DNA from: Darksidea phi
Taxonomy: Eukaryota > Ascomycota > Dothideomycetes > Pleosporales > Lentitheciaceae
Length of the DNA stretch: 64,000 bases
Assembly (NCBI GenBank): GCA_030770425.1
Contig: JASJFT010000131.1
Coordinates: forward strand, 62,001 to 126,000
Direction: 5' to 3'
Below the pieces are notes generated by a model. That model did no database searches. It was not told where the DNA came from and saw only the letters and a program-made list of their open reading frames with translations. Positions within the stretch are counted from its first letter, which is position 1, and each line of letters begins with the position of its first letter. The position numbers were made by a program, and so were the translations under genes. This document shows, piece after piece, positions 1-10,488 of the stretch.

Positions 1-289
1 GATTCGTTGGGTTGTAGAATTTAAGTTTAGACAATGCCTTGTATGAAAGATTGGACCCCCTTGCGAGAAGGCGGCAAGCGTACGAACACGTTCTGACTCT
101 ATTTCTACATATATCCACGGTAACCCAAGAGTCACCACTCGAAAACCTCCTGACTTCTTCCATCGACAACGAACTCACGCATCCAACACGTCGGCATACA
201 CCCAGATCACGAACCCTCCACCAAGCTAGCGAAAAAACCTTGCCGTATTTACTTCACGTATATGAGCACAAACACTCATACCGAACAAC

Positions 290-484
290 ATGTGCGGTCC
301 AGCGTGCAATCGTTACACCGTCTGCGGCCACTACTATCCAACACAGCTCTGTGCTTCCGGTCAGTCGTTTGGCCCCGACCTTTGTCACCAGTTCCAGCCT
401 TCACCGCAGCATGTGAAAAACTTTATAACGGATACGTGTCCTGGGTGCAAGAGTATCTTTGGGTATGGGTCAAGACATCGATGA
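290..484 (+). CDS. small Cys-rich CGH-motif protein (64 aa)
   Basis: I do not recognise a named family. The short protein begins Met-Cys-Gly, followed by YTVCGH around residues 9-14, a further Cys after Leu, and a closing DTCPGC (CxxC) near residue 52. The spacing of CGH and CxxC suggests a small zinc-binding knuckle, which is inference. There is no signal peptide or membrane segment. The start was chosen because the same MCG start opens a paralog 700 bases downstream. Overlapping open frames on the same strand (from 39 and 262) have no such similarity and are probably shadows. The gene could be translated from a longer spliced form that I cannot see. Confidence 0.5.
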   Translation: MCGPACNRYTVCGHYYPTQLCASGQSFGPDLCHQFQPSPQHVKNFITDTCPGCKSIFGYGSRHR

Positions 485-988
485 AAGCCGGGCTGGAGCA
501 ATAAGGAAAATAACGGGAGCTGAGAAGTGATTTGCTGTTTTGGAGGACGTATATGGAAATAACACTGGCGGCTAGGGAATATTTTGGACTAGAATTATCG
601 CTTTTCGGCTTGTTTGGCGAATATATAATGGACGTGTTTTCAGACTCACCAACATCTCTTGCAGCAGTGTTTCTAGATCGAGCCAACACTGCTAGACCTT
701 ACTTCAAGATACAAACGAAGGCTGAACAAAATTGCTGAGTTGCGCTGATCTTTCATAACAATACTTCCTGTACAAACAATGACTGCTCATTCTTGGCCAG
801 CAAATGTTCTAGACTTATATTTTGTATAAATGTACCCGAGCTCGAGACCACCAGGACCAAGGCACAGTATCTTTCACAGGCGATTTCGGGCTACAGATTA
901 ATTCAAAAAGTCCTCAGAAAACACCAACACCTTCAAAGCCTGAACTAACACCTACAGTACCAAACTATCAAAACCATATCATCCCGAG

Positions 989-1252
989 ATGTGCGGTGCC
1001 AACTCCACCGCATACACAGTCTGCGGACATGTTAGAAGCAATGCACTCTGCGCATTCTCAATTCCCAGCAACAATGGAATGGTCTGTATATTGACATCGG
1101 TAACGCCCAATATCCTTAATGGGATCTTGGACTCTTGTAAGGAATGCCACGATGCGCGTGTTAGGGACTGCGAACGGTGCCGGTGCGAATGTTGTGTGTG
1201 TCAGTGGGTCCTCGGTCTCGAGGCTTCTGAGAGAACGGGAAATCTGATATGA
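989..1252 (+). CDS. small Cys-rich CGH-motif protein, paralog of the gene at 290 (87 aa)
   Basis: The protein shares with the gene at 290 the start MCG, the block YTVCGH, an LCA tripeptide a few residues on, and an I-x-D-x-C-x-x-C element (here DSCKEC) at a similar distance. The C-terminal part is longer and contains a second Cys cluster (CERCRCECCVCQW). The shared ordering of Cys and His supports a tandem duplication. Function is unknown; zinc binding is inferred. A third, larger protein at 5725 has the same CGH...CPSC order. Codon-level comparison of the two copies would tell whether both are under selection. Confidence 0.5.
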   Translation: MCGANSTAYTVCGHVRSNALCAFSIPSNNGMVCILTSVTPNILNGILDSCKECHDARVRDCERCRCECCVCQWVLGLEASERTGNLI

Positions 1253-1320
1253 ACGAAGCACGCGGTAGGGATGTGCCGGGGCGTCGGTTTGGGGTGCGAG
1301 ATGAAGCGGTTGTGCCAATA

Positions 1321-2325
1321 GCTTCTATAGTAAAGTGGCTGTTTGTACAACTTTTATTTATATTTTACATTAAATATTAAATATTAACTATCAAACTAGA
1401 TACATTGTTTAAGTGAGCTACGTGGTTTGAGTAGTTTAAGGTATTACCTAATACTGGCTAGCTCTTAAATACCTATCCCAACTTACATACATCTAAGTAC
1501 TTAGAAGTACGCTCCCAAACCTAGGAATATTAAAAGCTAACCAGCCTATAAATCTCTAAATTCCCTATACCTATCGCGGTCTACTCTTAAGACTACAAGA
1601 TATTAGACTATACTAAATTACGAAACCCGCTCTAATTATAAGTACGCGCCGTCTAAACTATTATATCCGCGCGTGCCGCGGACCACTCCGCCTTTTTTCA
1701 ACCATGAGCTCTAGGTAATATACAGCGCTATACTATTCTTTCTCATGCGAAGAGTAGGCGGCGGAGTGATGTATCTATTACTGACATTAGCTACAGAAGG
1801 ATTTAGTCCTGCAATAGTTTGGAATAGACCCTTACTGCATCGACAAGTAGTGTAGAACTTTCCAAAGCTGTCAACTCTATGTTCCTCTAGCGGCACGATG
1901 TGTCTGGATTTATGCATATATATCTAACGTTTACGTTAGTGGCTTTTGTAAGCAACCAACAATCCTCTCAGTAGAGGTGATGGTTTACCCGAGGATGGAT
2001 ATTATACGAGTTGGAGCGGCAGCCAAGCCACAGGCATCTATTATCAAGTCCTCTATGCTAGCCGACATACCTCCCAGAATCGACCACGTTTCGAAAGTTA
2101 TTGAACGCCCTAATCGCATTGGACTATATACATACATGAAATGGAAGAGAGAGGATCTGCGAGTGTTGGTTCGGTAGAGAAGAAGAAAAAGAAGGAAAAT
2201 GTCTGGAGGACAAGGTGGTTGTTCTTGTAAAGCCGACGGGTTGTCAAGCTACAATCTCTCTCTATTTCCGTAGAAGTCATAACAAAATATCAGACAAAAT
2301 GAGTCCAAGTGCCTTCATGGTAACC
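1321..2325. other. gene-free stretch with AT-rich, mildly RIP-like segment
   Basis: No convincing gene is seen. About 1340-1680 is AT-rich with many TA steps, and 1540-1660 in particular looks like an old RIP-affected remnant, although CA and TG still occur. The short open frames here have no recognisable composition or motif. The right part (about 2170-2325) holds the 3' flank of the minus-strand F-box/ankyrin gene. Confidence 0.4.
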
Positions 2326-3966
2326 TTAAACAAGTAATGGCTCCCACTTTTTCTTCTTCTTCGACGGCTTTCGGACAGATGCCATACCAGTTTCTTCTTT
2401 GCGTGGAGATGTCCGCTGGGGTTGGCTCGCACTTTGAGAAGCCCTGTCCTTTGTGAAACGGGCCCATAGCTCCGTTGCAGTATTATTTGGGGTTGGATCT
2501 GTTTTCCGTAGTCGTGGAAAGGGTTCTGTTTCCACTGGCTTTTCCAATTGCTTCATCTTCCGTGAAATGGTACCCTTACCTCCAATGCTAGGCGTTTGAA
2601 CTGAATCAACACGCAGGGAGGCCTCGGCTGATATTTTGGCCCAAGATTTCTTGATGGTTTGCTGTGCGCTTGATTTTGGGATACCAAGTGAGGGGAATGA
2701 CGACAAAAGAGGAGGTTCCATGGGTGCCGACTTCCTTTTCGGCCATCGCATTGTGCCTCCCTCCATGGCGGCTATATCCGAAGCGCTCAATGTGAGATCT
2801 TCATAACTTCTGCTTCTATACTCGGACCCACCGTCATCCATCAGCTTCGATATTTTTACGTTCGGCCTGTGAAGGAAAGCACCAGATTCATCATATTGCC
2901 AATGTTCGCAGAATGATACTTGCGATTGGAGCTCGGGGAATGTAAGAGCGTTATCTTCGGAGGAAGCTATGCAAGGCCGCCCAATCATTAGGTTGAATCC
3001 TTTGAGTTCCGTTGCAGGCGTTGCTCTTACAAACAAGGCTCTCACCCGTGGATCTGGATGCCTAGAGGCAATGGCCCGGGCAGTGGTGGGGTGTGAAGGC
3101 CTAATCGTCCTGGGAATATCAGGGTTGACGCCGTGCCACAGGAGCATCAATACGATCTGGTAAACATCTTCATGCAGCTCCCTCTTGATCAAATAGCCCG
3201 TGCTAGCGTCCCGCAGGAGAACACAGCACAAGGCAGTGTTGCGGTCATGTAAACAATGGACGTGTACACGGCCTCCGCATCGAGATCCGCGTTCCAGATA
3301 GTGCCGGACTAAGTTTACGAGTTTCTCCCTACAAGCCATTTGCAACGCCGTGCCTTCCGTATTCTTAAGGATCAGTTGACCGAGATCTAGCTCTTGAGAA
3401 AGTACCAAAGCCAAAGCCTCAAGTCGTTTGAATATGGCTATTGCAAGTGGACTTCTCATGCCGCTAACGGAACGACTAGCCCCAGCTTCCAATAGTAAGC
3501 TGGCCATTTTCTCATGCTTATGGAAAGCCGCGATCGCGAGTGGAGTTAGTGGGGATCTACTTTGAGAATTTACATCTCCGCCTAGATGTAATATCCTTCG
3601 AGCCATTCCCTTGAGATCTTTTTTGGCCGCATAATTCAACAGACTGCTCTGGCCGTACCGCACATCATGGCGAACGATATAGTCCATGACAAGTGGATAA
3701 AGCCTGGAGCTTGCCCGCGCGAGACGACTACGGTCTTCTTGGCGACCCAGGCGCTGCACAATTTCCAGTATGAGTCCATTTGGTAGGGCGACAAGCCCGA
3801 CACTATACCGATATCGAGCTAGGTAATCTCCGATAAAATAGTGGAGTCTGCGGTTGGATCTACCGATACGCCTGAGATCTGATGTGCAAAGGGGGGAAAC
3901 GATATCGATGAGAATTTCATTTGGAAGTCCAATAAGCGATGTCCGTGAAGGATCCTTTCTAGCCAT
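2326..3966 (-). CDS. double F-box / ankyrin-repeat protein (546 aa)
   Basis: This is an uninterrupted 546-residue frame. Residues about 11-50 form an F-box-like helix bundle (LIGLPNEILIDIVSPL...LRRIGRSNRRL). A second F-box-like segment follows at about 59-95 (VALPNGLILEIVQRL...SRLARASSRLY). Ankyrin repeats follow from about residue 107 to 230 (SLLNYAAKKDLKGMARRIL, PLTPLAIAAFHKHEKMASLLLEAGA, and a weaker ALQMACREKLVNLVRHYLERG). The C-terminal half is low-complexity, Ser/Pro/Lys-rich and ends in a run of lysines. F-box proteins usually recruit substrates to SCF ubiquitin ligases and ankyrins bind the substrate, so substrate selection is the likely role. The substrate is unknown. No intron is needed. 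Confidence 0.8.
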   Translation of the reverse strand: MARKDPSRTSLIGLPNEILIDIVSPLCTSDLRRIGRSNRRLHYFIGDYLARYRYSVGLVALPNGLILEIVQRLGRQEDRSRLARASSRLYPLVMDYIVRHDVRYGQSSLLNYAAKKDLKGMARRILHLGGDVNSQSRSPLTPLAIAAFHKHEKMASLLLEAGASRSVSGMRSPLAIAIFKRLEALALVLSQELDLGQLILKNTEGTALQMACREKLVNLVRHYLERGSRCGGRVHVHCLHDRNTALCCVLLRDASTGYLIKRELHEDVYQIVLMLLWHGVNPDIPRTIRPSHPTTARAIASRHPDPRVRALFVRATPATELKGFNLMIGRPCIASSEDNALTFPELQSQVSFCEHWQYDESGAFLHRPNVKISKLMDDGGSEYRSRSYEDLTLSASDIAAMEGGTMRWPKRKSAPMEPPLLSSFPSLGIPKSSAQQTIKKSWAKISAEASLRVDSVQTPSIGGKGTISRKMKQLEKPVETEPFPRLRKTDPTPNNTATELWARFTKDRASQSASQPQRTSPRKEETGMASVRKPSKKKKKWEPLLV

Positions 3967-4049
3967 AATCGAGCGTTGTGTAGGTGGGTTTAATGAATCG
4001 GGTCGGATCCGAGGAGAGATCTGCGTACCTCAACCTGGTTTTCAATCCC

Positions 4050-5170
4050 GCCTAGATCGCTTATAAGAGAGTAAATAACTCAGGTATTGATTTAAACCGT
4101 AATATGTGGTCTTTTTTGCTCTTCGTTCTATGGGCAGTTAAGAAAATGGTTTCGATTTTTATGCAGAGTAACAGATTATCTCATGGTTTCGGGTGGGTTA
4201 ACCAGGATTGACGTGAATTGGGTTGGACCACATGTCTAGCTATATCGTGGGTTATATTCCCAAATTTGTAGAATATTTGTAACAACTCTTAGTCGACCTC
4301 CTAGGTATGTGAAAGTATTATACATAAAGGGGTTCTGTCGTTTACTGCTAAGTTCTTATTAAAGCTAGGCTCGCTGCTTTCCCCGCGTAATACAAGATAT
4401 TGTCTCACAAGTAGCCTGATACGCACAAGCCGCAGAAATAGAGTCTTAGATATGGAAGCGTAGTAATTTACTAGTTAAAGAGCATGGTAGCTCCCTTCTC
4501 CGTTGGGATAAACAGTGCTAGCAATCAAGGTTAATGAACATGCAGGACATTTCCAATACTAAATCGAGCTATACCAAAGAATTGGGGTCAAACACGAGAC
4601 GGACGAAAGTTGTGAGCTGAGTTGTACATTCCTGAGCAACTTCGCAGTGTACCTTAGCGATCGCGTCAACTGCTTCTAGCAGGGAGAGAATATCCTTTTC
4701 TCTCTCTCTGTGTGTGCGCGCGCGTGCGGCTCAAGAGCCTTGTCATGACGTGGATAACTTTGGCTGGCTACTAAGGTTGACAATGGCTCTTTTCTCAGCG
4801 ACCAGCAGTGTTAAGATGTAGGGGCTGGTATGATATCTCAGTCCGATGTTCTTATCGCGCCTCGGAACATAATATTTTTGGTCAGATTTCTTTGTGGACC
4901 GAGGAGCGCTATTGAATTTTATTAAGGCGCGCGCACAGGGCATTTCAACACACTTTCAACACATGATGAACAAAGGGCAGCTGTTTGTTGACAAGCATGC
5001 AGACTAGGCACAGTAGGTGTATGTGTGCTAGTGAATACATGATTGTTTCACGGTTTCCAAGGCAAGTCGAACAATGTTTCAGACCGTGAAGCGAGACTCA
5101 AATCTACAGTATCCTGCCCTATCTAGGACTTAGATTCTTAAAATTACAACCAGAAAACACAGAAAAAACC
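4050..5170. other. intergenic, no gene recognised
   Basis: No frame with protein-like character was found. The only distinct element is the simple-repeat tract near 4699-4727, listed separately. The right end is the upstream region of the gene starting at 5171. Confidence 0.4.
4699..4727. repeat. compound dinucleotide microsatellite (TC)n(TG)n(CG)n
   Basis: A run of TC repeats passes into TG repeats and then CG repeats within about 29 bases. Alternating pyrimidine-purine of this kind can adopt Z-DNA in principle. I attach no function to it. Confidence 0.8.
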
Positions 5171-5630
5171 ATGCCTACCCCAAACAAAGAAGTAAATTCG
5201 ACTCAACAGACGGTACCAACGAAAGACGAAGTTCCGAAAGCGATGCTCGACCGCATCAAGAAAGCGACAAGGGTCTATAATGACAACCAGGACGTGGATG
5301 AGTACCGGCGTGTGATTAGAAAAGGGAGTCCACAGACAGTGTTGGAAGTTCAGAGGCGGCCAATAGAGGGCCAGAATAACGGCGTTGCTTCAGTGGAAGG
5401 AAAAAGAGCTGATAGATGGAATGTATGCGCTTATGATCAACAAAAGGTATGTGGAGAACGGCATAGTGGATGCCGACGGCGATGCGAAGATCATCAGTTA
5501 GATTCGGTGGGGGTTTGAGAACGGAACACAGCTGCAAACGTTGTCGGAGCAAGACGCCAGAAGCATGGAAGCGCGAATTGAAGAACGCCATCAATGCCAC
5601 GTTCTTCCGAAATTGAAGTCTAATATGTGA
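5171..5630 (+). CDS. small hypothetical protein, probable two exons (134 aa)
   Basis: Proposed exons are 5171-5446 and 5502-5630, with a 55-bp intron (GTATGT...TTAG). The spliced frame runs from MPTPNKEVN through a charged segment (MLDRIKKATRVYNDNQ) to IRWGFENGTQLQTL and ends in TGA. Without splicing the first frame stops at 5518. Exon 1 has a second overlapping frame that also reads plausibly (KELIDGMYALMINKRY) but contains a stop before 5502, so a frameshifted pseudogene is an alternative. No domain is recognised. The sequence is polar, with no signal peptide. Confidence 0.4.
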
Positions 5631-5724
5631 ACCGGATACATGCATGCGGTTATGATTCTAACATAGAATCAGCCCAAGATATTGAAATTGCGCATTTACC
5701 TTGAGCCTCTTTTAACTCACAGCA

Positions 5725-7341
5725 ATGTCACGACCACCATCCACTCAAATCAACCCGACTCCCGAGCTTGGACCCGGAAAATCATACCCCTACATCATCC
5801 AACGTGCCTACCTCTGTGGTCACCCTGACGAATGTATTGAGGTCGGTGTGGATTCGTCGCAGTACCCTGTGATTCAACACACCTACATCCCACTACCCCG
5901 GCGAACACACCGATACAACCCCTACCAGCAATCTCTTGAGCGATGCCCATCATGCGCAAAAGAGTTTCAAGTCCGGAGATGTCAAGAGAAGCCAAGAGAA
6001 CCCGTTCGAAAACTTGCAACGCATCAGGGCCAAGCGCAAGGCGGCGAAGGTCACATTAAAGACGGCTTTCTGCAAGCTCTCGCTTGGTATCGATTTCAAA
6101 GCGCGCCGCATTTACCCGTAGGTTGGAAAAACGAAGGCCCTGGGGACGCCGTACATAACTTCTTGAAGGACATCTACACGCAGGCTAAGGCTGAGCGGAA
6201 CTGTAAGCCCCACCCGGAAGTGTCGTACCAATCTCGTAGAGACAAACACGTGATCGGACCCGTATGGCCAAGGCCCAATCCAGAAACCAGCATCGAGAAA
6301 AATAATCCAACTACTGCGGAGGCTAACAAGATGTTGACGTACACGATTGTGGTGCATGTCGATGAAGCCTTAATGCCCCGGCGGCTACCTACACCTCCGC
6401 CGGAAGCCCAGAGGCATTCAGATAGTGTGTTACTAGGAGAGAATCCTCGAGGATGGCCGGATGAGAACAATGTGCATGCCACCGTATCCCTACATGGCGC
6501 TCACGGTTCCAAAAGAGATTCTGGAGGCACCTCACTTAGTCTTGGAGACCAGCCAACGAATAACGTAGAATTTCCCTCCCGAACTGATTCGATTCGAGGG
6601 CGCGGTGGCCAGCCTCTCCCTGTGCTCAGAAATCGTCGTGACATCTTGAAGGAACGGATCGCCCCACCGTCACCTAAAAACGCGGGCCATCAAGCACCCC
6701 AAAACCCTCGTAGGCCTTCTACACCGGGAAATTTAGGTAATCTACGAGTGAGCGGTGGCAATGGGAGGAGAGTCTTTGAACAGCCGGACCGCAGTCCATA
6801 TGGATGTTTCGACCGCGGACTATACGAAGATATAGGCCGCGAAAATGGCCCAAATGGAGGCTCAAATCGTGGTTCACAGGAAGGAAGGGCTCAGCAACAA
6901 AGTGAACGTCGCAGCCCCTATGAAGACTCTACGCGCAGCCCCTATGAATACTTACCACACACCTCACCCGATGCTTCCCTTCCTGGCGTACATGGAAGTC
7001 CGCGTCGGTGGTCCAATGGCGACCATAGAAGTTCAAACTATCGTGTCTTAGAAGGCGTAAATCGCCGCTCACATCGAGGGCGGGATCCTGGCTCCCGCGA
7101 ATATCCAAATTGTGAAGTACCTGGAAGTCCTCATCGTGGTGCCATCGAAGACATCAATCGCGACCCGGATGGATATTCACCACGTGGTCATCAAGAGGGG
7201 GCAAACCGCGGCTCATTTGGAAGCGCGCATAGTAACAGTTCCCAAAGGACAAGACTGAGAGCAGAGCCTAACCAGCTCTTACAACCGAATCCTCGGGATC
7301 AGGACTACGGTTCGGATGCCTCCAGTGTCGGAAAATGGTGA
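5725..7341 (+). CDS. CGH-CxxC protein with long Arg/Ser/Gly-rich tail (538 aa)
   Basis: The N-terminal 90 residues contain AYLCGHPDEC and, about 50 residues later, ERCPSCAKEF. This is the same CGH...CxxC order seen in the two small proteins at 290 and 989. The central part (about 100-230) is moderately ordered and contains RRDKHVIGPVWPRP and a beta-like segment MLTYTIVVHVDE. From about residue 290 onward the protein is disordered. It is rich in Arg, Ser, Gly, Pro and Tyr, with degenerate repeats of the type RSPYE, NRGS and HRG. Such tails often mediate RNA or protein condensate contacts, but that is inference. The function is unknown. The frame is uninterrupted from the first ATG after an upstream stop. 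Confidence 0.6.
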   Translation: MSRPPSTQINPTPELGPGKSYPYIIQRAYLCGHPDECIEVGVDSSQYPVIQHTYIPLPRRTHRYNPYQQSLERCPSCAKEFQVRRCQEKPREPVRKLATHQGQAQGGEGHIKDGFLQALAWYRFQSAPHLPVGWKNEGPGDAVHNFLKDIYTQAKAERNCKPHPEVSYQSRRDKHVIGPVWPRPNPETSIEKNNPTTAEANKMLTYTIVVHVDEALMPRRLPTPPPEAQRHSDSVLLGENPRGWPDENNVHATVSLHGAHGSKRDSGGTSLSLGDQPTNNVEFPSRTDSIRGRGGQPLPVLRNRRDILKERIAPPSPKNAGHQAPQNPRRPSTPGNLGNLRVSGGNGRRVFEQPDRSPYGCFDRGLYEDIGRENGPNGGSNRGSQEGRAQQQSERRSPYEDSTRSPYEYLPHTSPDASLPGVHGSPRRWSNGDHRSSNYRVLEGVNRRSHRGRDPGSREYPNCEVPGSPHRGAIEDINRDPDGYSPRGHQEGANRGSFGSAHSNSSQRTRLRAEPNQLLQPNPRDQDYGSDASSVGKW

Positions 7342-8850
7342 TCGCAGACGTTCATACTGCCTAAAAAAGAGGTTAGGAGATAAGTCCTCTCATTTTCTAG
7401 TCTCCAATCAAATCGTTTCTAAGCATAATGCGTGAGCATATGACTGAATGAGTCTATTATCGTGTATAAGGTGTGGGTATAGCACCTCTACTGTGTACAA
7501 ACACCTGCTGTGTTTCGTGCGGACCTTACAAACAGACTCCCACTATGCAAATCCAGACCAAATGGCTGAATGAGATTGACCGCCCTCCGGGGCCTCGGCA
7601 TCCTCCCCACTTTACGGCCTGATTAGTGACGTTACGTATCTAGGTAGAAGGGCAGATACGTTAATTCTCACGATTTAGGTCGAAGCGTGTGTTTGACACC
7701 GCACCAAGGTTTACGCGTTGAGATGAGAGATTCCACCATTGGCGACCCCGTCGGTTAGTTCCTTACAACCAGTCTTTGCGAAGATTGAGGGCGAGCGCTC
7801 TGTGTCCATTCTTGAAAGATATTGAAATGAGTGCATTAATCCGAGATACAGAAAGGAGCAGGTTTTGTTCTCGGGTCTTGGTGACTGGAATCGCATACTT
7901 TGGTGCCCTTTTTTGTAGAAAGCTTGCACGATTTCTATGACTAGGACTAGCGAAATCTGAATCTGTACGTATTAGAGCCTTGACAGCACCATTTTTGTGG
8001 GCGGACGCCCTATGCATTCTGTAAGACTCAAATTCTTCCGATTGGTGAACCGAGTGTGCAGTCATAGATAAAATTTTAATTCGCCAATAGAGGAGATCCG
8101 CCCCTCTATATCTCGTTCCAACCCAGGATCAATTCAAATTTGAGTGGAACATACCGACTGCAGTCATTGATTGTCGGTGCGGGGCCTAGCTTTTCACTCT
8201 CTAAAACCTTGATGGAAGGGGAATGAATAGCAAGGCAAGAATGGTGGCGATGAGGATGGGTCCTACAAGAAACAATCTTTGCGTTACGCACATTCACGTT
8301 TGGATGGCTAGGCATTCAGTCAGCTGCCCCGAGATGCATCAGATAAAAAACGGCTTACCTTTGTGGGCTCATCGGGTTTGAATTATTCCCAACCAATGGC
8401 CTGACCGAGTCGCCTGACCCGTATGGACTTGTAGTTACCGGGCACTCGTGGTCGTTCGGCGGATTAATGAACGGAGCGACTTCACGTCACTCACCTCCTT
8501 AAATAATTATCTCCCCGCACTTTCTGGGGTCGCAGGACGAAAGATAGCTACACTGCACCGTCGTGGTCACGGGCAAACTATTCCTTTGTGAGCCGCTTAG
8601 CGCATGACTAGTATCGTGGCGACGTTGAAGAGCCGTGTTTCGCAACGGAGAAGATGAATCTTTTCGCCGGGAAAGCAAGATCACTGCATCGGCGAAACTT
8701 CGAGGCGAAATTCCCTACGGCGAGGGAAAGGCATGTGTACTGCAGTCCGCTCCAGTCAATGACGGATTAGTCGACTGGTGTGACCTCTTCTTCCCTGCGT
8801 TCTGTCAGGAGAGGTTTAACGGCTCGTAGACCACACGACAGGGTCGAGAT
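7342..8850. other. gene-free stretch
   Basis: Only short, unrelated open frames on both strands; nothing with a recognisable motif. The sequence has normal base composition, with no RIP signature. Confidence 0.4.
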
Positions 8851-9227
8851 GATCGTGGTCGGCAGCGCGCCGATTACAGATGTACTTTCTAACAGTAGTG
8901 GGGGCTATTCGGATACCGACGAATTGGGTATATCCTGGGAACAGGAGGCCAGCCAGATTGAGGAATAATCGACTAAAGGAATCGGGTTCCGGATATGATT
9001 TTAAGGCTGATGAAGATAGCATTTGCCGCGACGAGGATCGATGTGCTTATGGGCCACTCATTTACCCTGCGCCTGATGTTCCGGGTAAGTATTATAGAGT
9101 CGGTGTCTTTTTCTGTGACCCTGTGAGGGGGAATGGCCCGAAATCATTTGAGCACCTTGAAACAAAAGTCGTAGAAAATACCCGGCTGTCCCTGCTTAAT
9201 GTGCGCCAAAGCCACCTCTTCGATTAA
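8851..9227 (+). other. possible fragment of a hypothetical protein
   Basis: The frame ending at 9227 becomes protein-like from about 8985. It contains SGYDFKADEDSICRDED, then YPAPDVPGKYYRVGVFF and KSFEHLETKVVE. These segments look like the C-terminus of a fungal protein, but I cannot name it, and the upstream part of the frame has no such quality. It may be a decayed gene or a last exon. The 430 bases to the next gene hold nothing further that I can see. Confidence 0.25.
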
Positions 9228-9654
9228 CTGTCGTAACTGTTGGTATCTGAGTGCATCTAGAGTGAGGTGTTATTAGTCCATAGAATCATGCCAATATTAA
9301 GAGACATAAGCGCGGGAGGAGGGGTTGTAGCGGAAGTCGGCGAAGTCGTCGGACTTATCCGACGTCGGAGATATTGCTCATCACGTAATCTGCACCCCCG
9401 AGTCGTAGCACCCGCATCCTACACCTCCACCCACCGTAGGCCATCTCTGAGATAGGCACTAATGTCATCGGACACGTCTACAAAATTTAAATCCGCGAAT
9501 GTCCGCGGCCGCAATCGCCGCACGCGGCTCGCATATAATGAGCTGAATATGCCCTGCTCAATGATCATCTACTAAAGAGCGGTCCGCCCTCACATCTGAC
9601 AGTATACCGAGGCTCCTACTACAATCATCTAGCATACCCTTCCACGCTTTCAAC

Positions 9655-10371
9655 ATGTCATCAGGACAAGGTCAATCGTACGAGCAAGACCCTCGCTGGA
9701 CGGTCGTAGACACGTACTCGTTCTCGCACCTTCATCCTACGACGCGTACCGCCCCCTCGCCCGCCACCCTCGAGCACGCCCGCACAAACTCGGAAAAAGA
9801 AGGCCTCCCCGATATCGCAGTCTCGCCTTCGCAGGGTAAATACCTGAAGCTGCAAGCCCAACTCGTCAAAGCGAAGAATATACTAGAAGTCGGCACTTTG
9901 GGCGGATACTCAACCATCTGGCTTGCTAGCGCGTCGGAAGACGTGAAAGTTACAACTGTGGAGATTGATAAGCATTGTGCTGAAGTCGCGAAAGCCAATC
10001 TGAAACATGCCGGCGTAACGGAACGCGTCGACGTCCAGCTCGGTTCGGGCATCGAGGTCATACCCAAGCTCGTGGAGGAGGTCAAGCAAGGGAATAGGGG
10101 TAAATTCCAACTCGTCTTCATCGACGCAGATAAGGAGAATAACTGGAATTACGTGGACATGGCGATCGGCATCTGCGACCCTGGTGCTTGCATCATTGTA
10201 GACAATGTGGTGAGGAAAGGACAACTGGCGAATGCGGACGGGGATGCTAGGGTGCAGGGAGCGAGGAAGGTCGTAGAAGCAGTGGGGAGAGATCATAGGC
10301 TTGATGGAGTTGTTGTACAGACTGTTGGGGAGAAGAACTATGACGGGTTTTTGATTGCTGTTGTAAAGTAA
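9655..10371 (+). CDS. SAM-dependent O-methyltransferase, caffeoyl-CoA OMT type (238 aa)
   Basis: The 238-residue single-exon frame matches the length of the Methyltransf_3 (COMT-like) family. The glycine-rich SAM loop is NILEVGTLGGYSTIWLA (about residues 76-92). The acidic residue at the end of the next strand lies in VTTVEIDK. A metal-binding-type aspartate is in VFIDADKENN (about 154-163), followed by the second conserved segment IIVDNVVRKGQ. Members transfer a methyl group from SAM to a hydroxyl of a phenolic or other small molecule and usually need a divalent cation. The position next to PKS and oxidoreductase relics suggests a secondary-metabolite role, but single family members also occur elsewhere. 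No damage is visible. The start is the first ATG. Confidence 0.88.
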   Translation: MSSGQGQSYEQDPRWTVVDTYSFSHLHPTTRTAPSPATLEHARTNSEKEGLPDIAVSPSQGKYLKLQAQLVKAKNILEVGTLGGYSTIWLASASEDVKVTTVEIDKHCAEVAKANLKHAGVTERVDVQLGSGIEVIPKLVEEVKQGNRGKFQLVFIDADKENNWNYVDMAIGICDPGACIIVDNVVRKGQLANADGDARVQGARKVVEAVGRDHRLDGVVVQTVGEKNYDGFLIAVVK

Positions 10372-10488
10372 TGAAACAGGACAAAGAGCATGACACTTCA
10401 ACACGGCTTGGGCTCTGGGATGGGAATCGATTGTAACTCTGGTTTCTATGCTTCGCCACTCTGATGCCCCACAGACTTTTACTTCCAT

